The translations under genes and the position numbers were made by a program. From contig NZ_RRCH01000024.1 in assembly GCF_003862495.1 (NCBI RefSeq), positions 1 through 64,000 on the forward strand: a stretch of 64,000 nucleotides of DNA. Direction: 5' to 3'. Position 1 is the first letter of the stretch; each line of letters starts with the position of its first letter. The notes beneath the pieces were generated by a model. It did not search any database. It saw only the letters and a program-made list of their open reading frames with translations, and was not told the origin of the DNA. The DNA comes from Halocatena pleomorpha (GTDB taxonomy: Archaea; Halobacteriota; Halobacteria; Halobacteriales; Haloarculaceae). This document shows, in pieces, positions 46,681 to 56,758 of the stretch.

Positions 46681-47208
46681 ATGTCAGAGCCATCCGACCA
46701 TTATGTTGGCAAGCTCACCCGGAAGGCGATCCTGTTCGGTCCGGACGACCAAGTGTTGCTTACGAAATGTGATGATCACTGGGAACCACCCGGTGGAACG
46801 TTCGAGTACGGAGAAACGCTCGTCGGCGGCCTTCGTCGAGAACTCCGGGAAGAGCTAGCTATCGACAGTCGTGCTGGACCACTCGTCGAGGCGATGTACG
46901 GCGGGTGGATCGATGAAACGACAGGTGAGCCGATGGTGACGCTCGTCTATCGCTGTGAGACCGATGAGCGAGCGATCTCCCTGAACGACGAACACGATGC
47001 GTACGAATGGCTCACACCAGAGGCAGCAGCAACCCGGCTATCTGAATCGTTTGTTCGCCTTGACCGAGCCGTTGAACGAGCGGATGCCTTCGATGGCTCC
47101 CCACCGTTTGCGGCCGTTACGAATCCATACGCCGACACCCACACCAGCAGTGAGACCGTTCTCGAACAGTTCGCTGTGCTTCGGGAATCCGCGTCCACAA
47201 CCCAGTAG
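46681..47208 (+). CDS. NUDIX hydrolase
   Basis: 175 residues from ATG 46681 (the frame is open further upstream but not protein-like). NUDIX box G39-x5-E45-x7-R53-E54-L-x-E57-E58, with Ala at the usual Gly60. YVGKLTRKAILFGPDDQVLL forms the first strands. A C-terminal approximately 50 residues extend the fold. Substrate not evident; unlike the 5170 gene there is no zinc ribbon. Confidence 0.85.
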   Translation: MSEPSDHYVGKLTRKAILFGPDDQVLLTKCDDHWEPPGGTFEYGETLVGGLRRELREELAIDSRAGPLVEAMYGGWIDETTGEPMVTLVYRCETDERAISLNDEHDAYEWLTPEAAATRLSESFVRLDRAVERADAFDGSPPFAAVTNPYADTHTSSETVLEQFAVLRESASTTQ

Positions 47209-47264
47209 CACACCACTCTTCGGATGCCGTGACGTTACTGGCCAGAGAGTGTCGTATCAGTGTC

Positions 47265-47502
47265 GATAGTTCGTTCGAGGAACGCCCTAGGGAGTTCATC
47301 CAGTTCTCCAACTAGGACCCACCAGAGGTTCGCATACAGTCCGTTCTGTTTTAGGAGTTCCTCGTGTGTCTCCCGTTCGACGATCGACCCGTCATCGAGA
47401 ACGGGATCGTATCGGCGTGACGCACTTCCGTTCCGTTATCGACGTGGGAGGTCGCTTCATCCAGAACCAACAGCTCCGGATTGGTTTTGAATCGGAGATA
47501 GA
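47265..47502 (-). pseudogene. ABC exporter, C-terminal fragment
   Basis: The minus frame starts PELLVLDEATSHVDNGTEV (Walker B and D-loop), then shifts frame to VLDDGSIVERETHEELLKQNG and LYANLWWVLVGELDELP. This is the end of an MsbA-type ABC ATPase. Everything before the Walker B is absent. Confidence 0.7.
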
Positions 47503-47508
47503 AGTGGC

Positions 47509-47943
47509 CTAATCGAGATATTTGTATCCCCAGTCGTTTAATTGGGCTGCAACCTCTTCTGGATGCTCCATTGCCACTAACATAGCTGCCTCCCGAACGT
47601 CGAACTTATAGACATCCCGGCCAACGATCTTCTCCACGTCTCGCACGAATTCAGGTTCTGCGTCTGCTGTTTCCTGACGGACATACGTTGGAATCATTTC
47701 TGGTCGTCCGTCTTTAACCCGCTCTCGTCGGAGAACCCAGGGGATATCGTCTTGCTTGAGTCCCTCGCCGGTCTCGTTTTCTTCACTCTCGTCCGTGCTT
47801 ACGACCTCCTTTTGATCTGACGTTTCCTTGTCTTGGTCATCGTTCGCAGTATCCTCTGTGTCGATGCCTTGTTCTTCTTGTTCGGTTGGGTCCGGATCGT
47901 CGGCAAACGGGTCATCACCTGTGCCAGTCTTCATTCCCGGCAT
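47509..47943 (-). CDS. ParA-associated partition protein (probable centromere-binding partner)
   Basis: 144 residues. The acidic, disordered first 70 residues (Asp/Glu/Gln/Thr) are followed by a compact domain: DIPWVLRRERVKDGRP, YVRQETADAEPEFV, FDVREAAMLVAMEHPEEVA. The start overlaps the ParA stop. Position and layout suggest the ParB-like adaptor of a haloarchaeal plasmid partition operon, though no ParB motif is seen. Confidence 0.65.
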   Translation of the reverse strand: MPGMKTGTGDDPFADDPDPTEQEEQGIDTEDTANDDQDKETSDQKEVVSTDESEENETGEGLKQDDIPWVLRRERVKDGRPEMIPTYVRQETADAEPEFVRDVEKIVGRDVYKFDVREAAMLVAMEHPEEVAAQLNDWGYKYLD

Positions 47944-48803
47944 TAGTTGAACTCCATTTCGAGATGTTCAGCAAGCACCTCGTACTTCTCAAGCGTTTCC
48001 TGTTCGTGCGGTCGGTCTCGTCGTTCACCGGGCACTCCGTCGACGTATCCTTGCTCAACTACCTTAAATGCCGAGCCTTGAGCGTCCCACATCTCATTCA
48101 TGAGACTTTCACGCTCCCCAATCATGATCGGGACTGGCCATTCTTGCGCTTTCAACTGTTCTTGGTACCGCTTGTTGGCTCGTGTTCGGCCGACATTTCC
48201 GGGAACGACCGCAACCACTCCCACCCCGATGTCGAGATGATCCTCCAAGTTAAACACCAGATCTTCAAGTCCATCGAGACTTAGTTTCCCCTTCCCGCTT
48301 AGTTCAACGGGACTAACGAGTGTGCGCGTCGCGTAGATCGCATTGTACAGGGCATCCGATGCCGTTGCCTGGGGGTCGATTAGGATTGCGTCGTAGTCGT
48401 TCTGTACGTCATTCGCTCTGAGTACCCGATGCAATTGTGCGTATCGTTCATACTCCTTTCCAGGGTTGCTCATTTCCTCGATTTCCGCTGCCCGATTCAA
48501 AAAGGAGGTGAGATCTTCTAACATATTATGGGCAGGAATGACGTTGATCCCTTCTTCTGTGGTGCGAATGAGGTCTTCGAACTCACCCTTTGGCCGATCG
48601 ATCATGTGCAGGACTAGATTATCAGCTTCTCCGTCTGATCTCGAATCGGCTACATCAAAGACGTAAGAAAGTGAGCCTTCTTGGGGATCTAGGTCGATGG
48701 CAAGGACATCGTACCCTTGTCGTGACAGAGCAACAGCCGTGTTCGAGACAGTGGTCGTTTTGAACGTCCCACCAGCTTCGCTGTACACCGTGGTTGTAAT
48801 CAT
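47943..48803 (-). CDS. parA: ParA-family partition ATPase
   Basis: 286 residues. Deviant Walker A EAGGTFKTTT at 9-18: Lys15 is kept, but the signature Lys of KGG is replaced by Glu/Ala and the usual Gly before Lys is Phe14. DVLAIDLDPQEGSLSY and DAILIDPQATASDAL supply the switch and Walker B regions. It drives plasmid segregation over the nucleoid. Three upstream repeats may be the centromere and operator. Confidence 0.88.
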   Translation of the reverse strand: MITTTVYSEAGGTFKTTTVSNTAVALSRQGYDVLAIDLDPQEGSLSYVFDVADSRSDGEADNLVLHMIDRPKGEFEDLIRTTEEGINVIPAHNMLEDLTSFLNRAAEIEEMSNPGKEYERYAQLHRVLRANDVQNDYDAILIDPQATASDALYNAIYATRTLVSPVELSGKGKLSLDGLEDLVFNLEDHLDIGVGVVAVVPGNVGRTRANKRYQEQLKAQEWPVPIMIGERESLMNEMWDAQGSAFKVVEQGYVDGVPGERRDRPHEQETLEKYEVLAEHLEMEFN

Positions 48804-48863
48804 TCCTATCGCCTATATTAATCGGATAGTATAAATATCTAATTGAAATGTTATCACTAATTC

Positions 48864-48946
48864 TTTAGTCTATACAATTAGGCTACTTGGTTATCCCAAT
48901 TGTTTAGTCTATGTGGTTAGTGTAAGCGTTTAATCTATACGGTTTA
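48864..48946. repeat. Three direct repeats upstream of parA (candidate parS/operator)
   Basis: TTTAGTCTATACAATTA at 48864, TTTAGTCTATGTGGTTA at 48903 and TTTAATCTATACGGTTTA at 48929; consensus TTTARTCTATRYRRTTA. Intervals of 39 and 26 bp. Confidence 0.7.
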
Positions 48947-48959
48947 ACCGAACGCAGTC

Positions 48960-49560
48960 ATGCGGTTATACGATGTTGATGGAGGGACAACATTCTTCTC
49001 GATAAGTACAGCGGAGCAGGACAGTTGCCCAGTCACAATGCCGTTGAGGTCAGCAGTTCTAGCGTGTTCGTTGACCGCCAGTGGGCGAGTGATCACAGAC
49101 AGGACGACGTACGCGGACATCTCCCGCCGTCAGTCCGCAAGGAATTCACACTACTTTCTCCTGACAATCTTGGCGAACTGATCAAAGGATTCTGGGGGAA
49201 CGCTTAGTACGCCGTGCGATCACTAAGCGCGCGTCAGCCTACTGCGCCGCGCCCCTAGTGGGTTCAACCGGGGACCGGAGCCGATGAGGCCCGCATCGAC
49301 TAGCTTGCAATCGCGCTACTTGCCGGCTCCGAGAGGAAGAACATCGCGATCGATCACTACAAGGAGTTCGCGCGGTACCTGCGTGAAGAGTTCGAGGGTG
49401 ACGAGTGGCGGCTCCCGACCAGCGACATTTCGGCCGATACCTGATCGTGAGACGTCGACATCGCTGATGAAACGCCGTCACTGGAGGACGTCGATATCAC
49501 GACGGTCGATTTTGACGGGTTTACTTTTACGGCCGGAGGGGGACAGGTATCTCATCGGCA
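48960..49560. other. Degenerate region right of the partition locus
   Basis: Plus-strand scraps only: SVFVDRQWASDHRQDDVRG...GELIKGFWGNA ending at 49207, and ERKNIAIDHYKEFARYLREE with LEDVDITTVDFDGFTF near 49340-49540. No family recognised. Confidence 0.4.
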
Positions 49561-49675
49561 GGTGGAGAAATGTTTCCATCAACTGTCTTCAAAGTGTCAT
49601 TCTTTACACTATCGTAGTACTCTCGATAATGGGTTGAATCTTAACAATAGGGACTACAAATTATCGATAACATCT

Positions 49676-50635
49676 ATGACCGGCACGCCAACTGAAAGAG
49701 CCATCAAACGCATCGAAACAGGACATAGACTTGAACGCCTGACTGTCGATCTACTACAACGTGAAGGCTATGAAGTCGACCCTACCGGTACAAGAGGACC
49801 AGACGGTGGACGCGATTCTATACTACGTCGAGACGGGAAGACTGGTATTTTGCACTGCAGTATAAACCATCAATGGGAGGGTAAGTGTTGGGCCGATGCA
49901 GAAAGCTCTGCTGACCGGCCAGAATCTATTGACTTCTACATTTTCGCGACCACTGTGAATCCCGCCGGTATCAAACGAGACCGTGTGGAAGAGGAATTCA
50001 GAGACGAATATAGTTGGAGAGTGGAGATATACGATTTTGAACGTCTTCGAAATCGATTGGTAGGGAACAACCGAAATCATGATTTGGCTAAGGAGCACCT
50101 GAACACAGATCCTGGCCGGGCCCACGTAGATACATCGGAGTTTGTTTTAGACAACTTGCGTCAGCAATACGAGGAAATACAGAACAAAAAGCGATATTCA
50201 ACAGATTATGCCGCTTGTTGGGGATCTCGTTGAAGATTTATTTGAAAAGACAATTCTTGATGTTGGAATCCGAAAAAGCCGGTGTTTTGGCTCAACCGGG
50301 GAATACGATTTTATACTGACGAATAATTCGTCGCAATACCCGTGGCGAGGAATGGGACCATTTGTATTTGCAGATTATAAATGGTTTTCAAAGCCTATTG
50401 GATCTCAAGATATCCGTAATATGTCCTTAAAAGCGGATATGCTCCACCCAGAATGCTCGGGGACGGTAATATTTTCTCGAAAGGTCTGACTGATCCTGGT
50501 CAGCAACTTGTACGTGAACTCTTTGCTCAGGGAAAGTACGTAATCGTATTTAATCAAGACGATTTAGAGAAAATGCTGAAAGATGGATACGCCGATGAAA
50601 TCCTTGAAAATATTGCAGATTCTCTATGGCTCTAA
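49676..50635 (+). pseudogene. Mrr-like restriction endonuclease, twice frameshifted
   Basis: ATG 49676. The first frame has an Mrr/PD-(D/E)XK core: VDLLQREGYEVDPTG, RGPDGGRDSIL, then ILHCSINHQWEGKCWAD. It shifts near 50205 to LVGDLVEDLFEKTILDVGIR, FADYKWFSKPIGSQDIRNMS, and again near 50460 to GLTDPGQQLVRELFAQGKYV, ending at 50635. Together about 320 residues with two nuclease-like modules. It is AT-rich, a likely foreign defence gene. Two independent shifts argue against sequencing error. Confidence 0.75.
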
Positions 50636-50809
50636 GAGTGAAACCTGCAAGATGAATCTGGCACAAGAACGCTAAATCCCACTTCAGAGAGTTGGTTTCG
50701 GCTCCCCAGAGACTACGTCCTTCACTGCTGGGAGAGCCCTCCTTAGATTCCCAACCCAGAGTAGGTTCGGCGTGAGTCAATGAGGGAAAGATTCATGACA
50801 TCGATCGGT

Positions 50810-51598
50810 TCACTCCGGTTGACCCGTGCGTTCGGGTTCAGTCGTGCGTTCATCGTGAGCCTCATCAGTAGTGACATCGAGGAAGACGTCTTCAAGAGTG
50901 CCTTCTTCGCCGGTCTCCATGCGTTCTTTCAGTGCGTCGGGCGAACCTTCGGCGACCAACTCTCCCTCGTAGAGGATGCCGACCTCTGTCGCGAGTTCTT
51001 CGACGACTGGCAAGATGTGTGTCGAGAGGAACACGGTAGTGTCGCTGGCGGCGAGTTCGGCAATGGTTTCTCGGACCGTACGTGCAGCCCTCGGGTCGAG
51101 TCCCGATGTCGGCTCGTCGAGAATCACCACGTTGGGTTGGTGCATCAACGCTTGGATCAACCCGGTTTTCTGCTTCATCCCCTTCGAGTACGTCGATATC
51201 CGATTGTCGGCGTCGGTGGTCAGGTCGAAGCGGTCAAGGAGCGAATCGATTCGTTCCTCGATCTCTGACGGGTTCATGTCGCGGAGGCCACCGTGATATT
51301 CGAGTTGCTCACGGGCAGTGAGTTCGTCGTACAGCGGCGGCTCCTCGGGAAGATAGCCGATGTGTGAAACCACCGCCTGCCGGTCGGTGATCGACTCGCC
51401 TACGATATGTGCCGTGCCACTGGTCGGCGTTATCAGGGTCGTGAGCATCCGTATCGTGGTCGTTTTGCCAGCGCCGTTCGGGCCGAGGAAACCATAGATC
51501 GCGCCACTCGGGATTGCGAGATTGAGGTCGTTGACGGCGGTTGTGCTACCGTACTGTTTCGTGAGAGCGTCCGTACTAATCGAGAGTGAGTCGGTCAT
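50810..51598 (-). CDS. ABC transporter ATP-binding protein
   Basis: 263 residues from ATG 51598 (earlier in-frame starts overlap the permease gene). Walker A FLGPNGAGKTTT, Q-loop region GYLPEEPPLYDELT, signature YSKGMKQKTGL, Walker B VVILDEPTSGLD, and the switch His in LSTHI. It belongs to the family that exports drugs, peptides or lipids. It follows the permease gene by 64 bp on the same strand and forms a transporter with it. Confidence 0.93.
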   Translation of the reverse strand: MTDSLSISTDALTKQYGSTTAVNDLNLAIPSGAIYGFLGPNGAGKTTTIRMLTTLITPTSGTAHIVGESITDRQAVVSHIGYLPEEPPLYDELTAREQLEYHGGLRDMNPSEIEERIDSLLDRFDLTTDADNRISTYSKGMKQKTGLIQALMHQPNVVILDEPTSGLDPRAARTVRETIAELAASDTTVFLSTHILPVVEELATEVGILYEGELVAEGSPDALKERMETGEEGTLEDVFLDVTTDEAHDERTTEPERTGQPE

Positions 51599-51662
51599 TG
51601 ATGTCGTATTGGGGTTTGTCACTTGTTGCGTTCGTCTTATTGTGTTACGTTCGTTCACGTGG

Positions 51663-53348
51663 TCACGACAGTGTGTACCGATCGAAGCGGTGTACCGCCT
51701 TCCGATACGCAAGGATCGAGACGCCGACAGCGAGGCAGATCATCATGAGAAGTGAGCTAATCCGAACGACCGCTATTGAGAGCTGAGTTCCGAGTGCCGG
51801 TGGCATGGAGATGAAAACAGAAACAAAAGAGAGAAGATAGCCTCCGAACGCTGGCAGACAGACGATTCCTAACATCCCCAGTAGTACACCCATCCTTACG
51901 AAGCTCGCTCGTCCGATCTCAGTATATATGGTTGCTGAGGTAAGGGGTAATGGAATTGGCATCAAATCACGATGCGAAACTCTCATCCCGAGCGAAAGGG
52001 CGAGTGAAGAACTACACACACACAGTGTAACACTGCCAAGAGCAATCAGCAGAGATTCGAGAATGTGGAGGGAACTTCCCAGCGCAAGTACTACAGTGCC
52101 CACCGCTGTGACTGTCGCACCGATTGTGTTACTTGCGAGGAGTTCTCCACGTATGAATTGCTCTCCCGTGAGTGTCGTGAGCGTCATGGGCAGCGACAAA
52201 TACTCAGTACCGATCGGGTAAAATCCGAATGAAAATCCAGTCCCAACTGCACCAATGAACGCAAAAAACACCAGCGAAACGCCTGGAACCGAGTCTACAG
52301 CAAGAATCGGACCAATCACAACCAGAAGAAAAGGCGCCGACCACGATAGCATTATGAGACCAAGCGGAACGCGTCGTTCCTGGAGCCATCGTTTTCGAGC
52401 AACGGTTAGTACGGGCCGCGACACGTGACCAGCGAACAGTCGCTCAGTTACTCCCGCACCGATGAGTGTCCGGGAGTGATGGAGTGTCGCGATACTGACT
52501 GGCTCAGTTCTCCACACTCTATTGGCGAGCGCTGTCGCACCGACCACAAGCGCTGGAGCTCCGCTGACAATGACTATGAGCGCACCCATGCTACGAACTG
52601 AGGCCGATTGAATCACTGGTGACCCTGCGAATCCGAGATCCACGAACCATGCAGCCGGTCCGACACTAAGCCAATTGAACAAGTATGAAGACGAAATTAA
52701 ACCAGAGATCACTATAGCGACTAAACCGAAACAGAGACCGAATGCTACCACACCAAGCGCCTTTTTATACTTATTAAAATGAGCCGATCGGGTAGTGATG
52801 AATTCAACGAGAAGATTGAGAGCTACACCTAACAGGGCAGTGAGTATGAGTAGCCCGCTGACTGCGACGATGAGAGTGAATACAGTCAGTGGTGACTGAG
52901 TGGCGATCGCGAATCCAATGGCACCTCCGGCGACCACGAAAGAAAGAGGAATAGCAACTGGATAGAGGACCGTCAACACTATTCCAAGAACGACTTCGCG
53001 CGTGGGAACTGTTGTCAGTAGATGATCGCTATTGATGTGGCTACTGTATTTGGACGTTCGTCGTTCGAACATAAGTAATAACGAAAACGATCCTATCGTT
53101 GTCGCTACCGGCAGCACATCGAGTGAACCAGTGAGATGCCCTTGGTTGAGAGCTGTTCCGAAGAGGTATGCGCTGACGCCGATCGCAACAGTTGCACAAA
53201 GCATTGCAACACGGACAAGAATACGCCATCCTCTCGAATGATTGAGCCGTCGCTGGTTCCGTGTCCGTTCGATTTGGGAAATTCGTACACAACGCTGGAG
53301 CCAGAGAGGAATAGTCACAATCTTTATTATATGCGCTGTATTATACAT
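51663..53348 (-). CDS. ABC transporter permease
   Basis: 561 residues with about 12 hydrophobic segments beginning with LVRVAMLCATVAIGVSAYLF and ending LLMMICLAVGVSILAY, and an approximately 45-residue basic cytoplasmic start. Size and segment number fit an ABC-2-type exporter with both halves fused. It is upstream of, and co-directional with, the ATPase gene. It lies about 1.1 kb from the halocin-like gene on the same strand, so halocin export or immunity is possible but unproven. Confidence 0.82.
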   Translation of the reverse strand: MYNTAHIIKIVTIPLWLQRCVRISQIERTRNQRRLNHSRGWRILVRVAMLCATVAIGVSAYLFGTALNQGHLTGSLDVLPVATTIGSFSLLLMFERRTSKYSSHINSDHLLTTVPTREVVLGIVLTVLYPVAIPLSFVVAGGAIGFAIATQSPLTVFTLIVAVSGLLILTALLGVALNLLVEFITTRSAHFNKYKKALGVVAFGLCFGLVAIVISGLISSSYLFNWLSVGPAAWFVDLGFAGSPVIQSASVRSMGALIVIVSGAPALVVGATALANRVWRTEPVSIATLHHSRTLIGAGVTERLFAGHVSRPVLTVARKRWLQERRVPLGLIMLSWSAPFLLVVIGPILAVDSVPGVSLVFFAFIGAVGTGFSFGFYPIGTEYLSLPMTLTTLTGEQFIRGELLASNTIGATVTAVGTVVLALGSSLHILESLLIALGSVTLCVCSSSLALSLGMRVSHRDLMPIPLPLTSATIYTEIGRASFVRMGVLLGMLGIVCLPAFGGYLLSFVSVFISMPPALGTQLSIAVVRISSLLMMICLAVGVSILAYRKAVHRFDRYTLS

Positions 53349-53441
53349 TTAACGCTCGGATGTGAGAGGTAATAGTTTAATTTAGATGTGGAGTTAGGAT
53401 AAAAGAAGACAAGGGCACCGCGAGACCCGTGGCCGACACGA

Positions 53442-54380
53442 ATGACCCCATTCGATGTGTTTGGGCCGGAATTGGTCGCAGCGGATCTGCTGGAACAGGC
53501 TTGCTGGCATGACAGTGTTTTCTGCAGCTATGGACTATTTTAACTAGAGATTAGCTAGGTAGATTTATTATACACACTCCCTACAAAACTTAAAATATCA
53601 AGATAGATTTTCAGATCAATTGTGAATAGAATCAATATAAATAATTTCTGTTTTAACTATTCTACATTAGAATTATAACTACGTATTCGATGATAAGATT
53701 GGTGCGATCTTCGCTCATTCGAAGATCATGCTTCGCAAGTGGTTGTTCTCAATCTATGCGTTCCTCCGGTTCGACACAGTATTCCAGAACTTCGGAGAGA
53801 AATCGAAGTCATGTACGAAAACGATGTACTGAGTGTCGATTGTCTCATTAGGGCGCTTGATACACCTTTCCTCAATCTCGTATATTCCCCTGAATTGATG
53901 AAATGTACGTCTTGCTATATTAAAAGGTCCCAAGCGCGATGCCCGTCGCGCTTGCATGGGATCTCTACGTGTTGACGTAGCTCAAGCGGGGATAAACCTC
54001 CTTCTTCATCCACGTTAATAGGAGGAATATGAAATCGATATATCGTCCTCGTGAAATCCGCTGACAATCGCCGGTGCGACTCCTTCTCATTGATCACGAA
54101 GGGGAGTCGCTGACCGTATATACTGATGGATTTATAGCATACGACCTAATTGGTAACGTCAAGGAATTTTATGTGAGTATGCCGTTCAGGACGACGGCGA
54201 ATACGTCAATGGAGACGTTCACGTCAGACCTGAGAGAACCCCAGGTCGCTATTGTGATCGTGGCTTTTTCCGCATTGAGGCATCTCGAAGAATAAATTCA
54301 CATAGATCTCCAAGTGTCCCAAAACCTTCACGAATTGTTCCGCAAACCTGGTCAAGAGCACCAAACATGCTGTCAAAATG
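53442..54380 (+). pseudogene. ISH4/IS1595-type transposase, heavily decayed
   Basis: The start reads TPFDVFGPELVAADLLEQ (zinc-ribbon N-terminus). After a gap of AT-rich DNA come AHSKIMLRKWLFSIYAFLRF and later HEGESLTVYTDGFIAYDL, then remnants of the YVDGDVHVNTCES and LFRKPGQE regions in different frames. At least five breaks. The whole element is dead. Confidence 0.75.
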
Positions 54381-54474
54381 ATGTTCTGAAATCAACATTT
54401 TCTAATCAAAATTGTATATTAAAAATGTTGATATATTATATAATATATTAAGGCAGTTATAACAGCAATAAGAT

Positions 54475-55380
54475 CTAAGTTAAAATTTCTCTCGCACCGC
54501 AGCCTGTTGCACAGGCCCCTACAACTCCACCCCCACAGGCCAAGCAAGATCCACAGGAGACGGGGTTTGGAGCGGCCACACATGTTCCACACGCAGCGTT
54601 CCAGCATGCCCACCCGATCGTGGTAGATAAGCCTGCGACGCAGGTTGCAAAGCACTCTACAGGACCCTGTGCCAACACTTGAGCCTTCTCTAAATCGCCC
54701 CCTTCATTCATATCAATTATAATCAAAGCTTCCTTACCAGAATCAATCGTTCCTGAGACGTACAGATGGGTTGATCCTGATGTGAGATCAGTATAGGCAC
54801 TTGCCTGGGAAGTATTTAGGTCAGAAACGCCATTCTTCGTGAGCTTGTTCTTTTTATTCCCACGGTCTAGCATTTTAACCGCTTTTCTGGTCACATCCTC
54901 TCCACGTTGAATATGTTCAGTTCGAAGTCCGTCATCGTCTACGGTTGCCCGATAAGTTGTTCCAGATCCTGTTGTAACTGTTGCTGTACGATCGAGACCT
55001 TCATTGTTAGTCACGTAGTTGAATGTAGAGTCACCATCTTGGGAATGAACAACTACTTCCCTAAATATATGAGACTCTTCATCAGCATCCACTCTTATTT
55101 CATATATTGTGGGATCGTTCCAGTTGAAGGAGTCGACAGGAGCATCTTCTAACACGATATTCGCGACTCTCTGGTTGAGGCTGCTTCTAATACTACTTGT
55201 AGACTTTCGATCCGTTACTTCCTGCCGTTCGATATCTATACCAGCGTCAGCTGCTAGTGCGGGAACACTGAAACTGATCCCAGCAGTCCCAGCAGCCGCT
55301 GTCACACCAATGCTTTTGAGAACTTCCCTTCGATTAATGTCAGACAAGCTTCCTTCTTGCTTTGCATTATTTTGTTCCAC
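54475..55380 (-). CDS. Halocin C8-like precursor
   Basis: 301 residues. Tat signal NRREVLKSIGVTAAAGTAG at 16-34. The last 59 residues hold ten Cys, at 243, 247, 259, 264, 267, 276, 279, 282, 290 and 294, in a Gly/Ala-rich hydrophobic segment. Halocin C8 has the same plan: Tat export, approximately 280-residue precursor, ten-Cys C-terminal peptide, and an N-terminal part that gives immunity. The sequence itself is divergent (for example CGSCLACGGGVVGACATGCG). A peptide antibiotic against other haloarchaea is the likely product; cleavage would fall near residue 225-240. Confidence 0.85.
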   Translation of the reverse strand: MEQNNAKQEGSLSDINRREVLKSIGVTAAAGTAGISFSVPALAADAGIDIERQEVTDRKSTSSIRSSLNQRVANIVLEDAPVDSFNWNDPTIYEIRVDADEESHIFREVVVHSQDGDSTFNYVTNNEGLDRTATVTTGSGTTYRATVDDDGLRTEHIQRGEDVTRKAVKMLDRGNKKNKLTKNGVSDLNTSQASAYTDLTSGSTHLYVSGTIDSGKEALIIIDMNEGGDLEKAQVLAQGPVECFATCVAGLSTTIGWACWNAACGTCVAAPNPVSCGSCLACGGGVVGACATGCGAREILT

Positions 55381-55505
55381 ATTCAGAGTTGTGTTTTTTG
55401 CGTATTAATAGTATCTTACAGTCAATAAGTGTGGTGTGCTAAATGGGTCCGAATCACTCAGTGAGCGACCCATACACTGAACTCAGATTAACTTCTGTTA
55501 GTCCA

Positions 55506-56195
55506 GGCACCGTCTAGTCAAAGTGGGAGCAGGTCTTGGGGTTGGTGTCCCTGGAACGTCAAAACCTACTCACTACGGTTTTAGAGCCAGCTTCAGTTGA
55601 GTGTTGAGACGATGAGTCCCCCGAACGCTCTCAGAGCGTTCGGGATGCGGCTCCACTCGATAGGGTTGTCACTTCGGGAAACAGCCGCTGTCCTGGAAGT
55701 ATTCGGCATTTAGTGGTCTCATCCAGCGATCTGGCAGTGGGTGTATCAGCTCGCCAACAGCGTACCCGACTCGCCGTCGGCTGCGCCGACGCGGGTCGCA
55801 GTTGACGAAACCGCTGTCCAAGTCGGCATTGAGTGGTACTGGCTGTATGCGGCCATTGATTTCGATTCGAAGCTGTTACTTGGCATTCAACTGTCGCCGC
55901 GGCGGGGTCATTCCCCGCCGCGGTATTCCTCTCTGAGTAAAAGTGCGTCATGGTCTCTCCAAAACGGAGTTTCTCGTTAATGGATTCGGCTATTTAACCG
56001 CGTTAGCAAGGTGCGACTTGAGGGGTGATCTTGAGTACACCGACCGCAACAAGATCGAAAAATAGTTCCAAACACTGTAAATGTGAATTAAACGTATCCA
56101 TAATGCACTGATGTCGGACAGATGGCTCAGTAATACATAATCCAGGCGTTCCTTCCAGCTATTTTCTTGGCGACGAAAGCTGACTCCGACTTAAA
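55506..56195 (+). mobile_element. IS6-type element, copy 2 (partial, decayed)
   Basis: The left end GGCACCGTCTAGTCAAAGTG is at 55506. A GAACGCTCT-CAGAGCGTTC hairpin lies near 55623. Transposase fragments: LSLREAAVLEVFGI-like start with TAG at about 55713, then WQWVYQLANSV, TRVAVDETAVQV, WYWLYAAIDFDSKL, a shift, then FGYLTALARCDLRGDLEYTD and RNKIEK with further stops. The right end is not found. Confidence 0.75.
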
Positions 56196-56299
56196 TCAGT
56201 TCGTCATTTCTGAATCTCTCCTATATGGCGTGAAATAAAGTGACTCTCTCCAGAGGCTCGGCTCACGGCTGTCCCGCCGGAAAGACGCTTAGAGAGCGA

Positions 56300-56533
56300 T
56301 ATCCCAACTGGTCGGCTATAAGCCCTGCTGGATGTGCTCGTGTGTTGGCAAGCCTGCGAATCTTCATTGAAGCATGTCCACAACGTGGTAGCCTGATTCG
56401 TGTCGATCAGGAGTCGGTCGAATCGTGCTGTCGATTGTATGATGTGCTTATGTTAGCCTGCCAAGGGTGCAACATGACACTGTTCGAAATCAAATGGATG
56501 GGGGAATTACTATTTGTTGAATTAAACAATTAA
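56300..56533 (+). pseudogene. Zinc-ribbon protein remnant
   Basis: The frame ends IEACPQRGSLIRVDQESVES, CCRLYDVLMLACQGCNMTLF, EIKW. It resembles haloarchaeal small zinc-ribbon proteins, but the first CxxC has become CPQR and the start is lost. Confidence 0.4.
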
Positions 56534-56539
56534 CTAGAC

Positions 56540-56740
56540 GGCACTGTCTAGATAAGCGATTTCGAACGAGTTAGTGTAGCTCTCTGGGGAATGCTTTGAG
56601 GTCAGACGAAGATCCCCGATTGAACGGCTGATCGTCTCTCTGGTTCACCAGTCGTCGAATCAGTTCTCGGCTCCTTTCCACGCTCATCCCAACTCCTCAA
56701 ACCTCCGGAATCAGCCGATCCGGCTTAACTAGACAGTGCC
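56540..56740. mobile_element. 201-bp MITE with IS6-type ends and 8-bp target duplication
   Basis: It begins GGCACTGTCTAGATAAGCG and ends, on the other strand, GGCACTGTCTAGTTAAGCC, identical over 19 bp to the left end of IS copy 1. The octamer AACTAGAC flanks it directly on both sides (56532-56539 and 56741-56748), the duplication length of IS6-type transposition. No coding capacity. Confidence 0.88.
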
Positions 56741-56758
56741 AACTAGACCAATCTTCGT

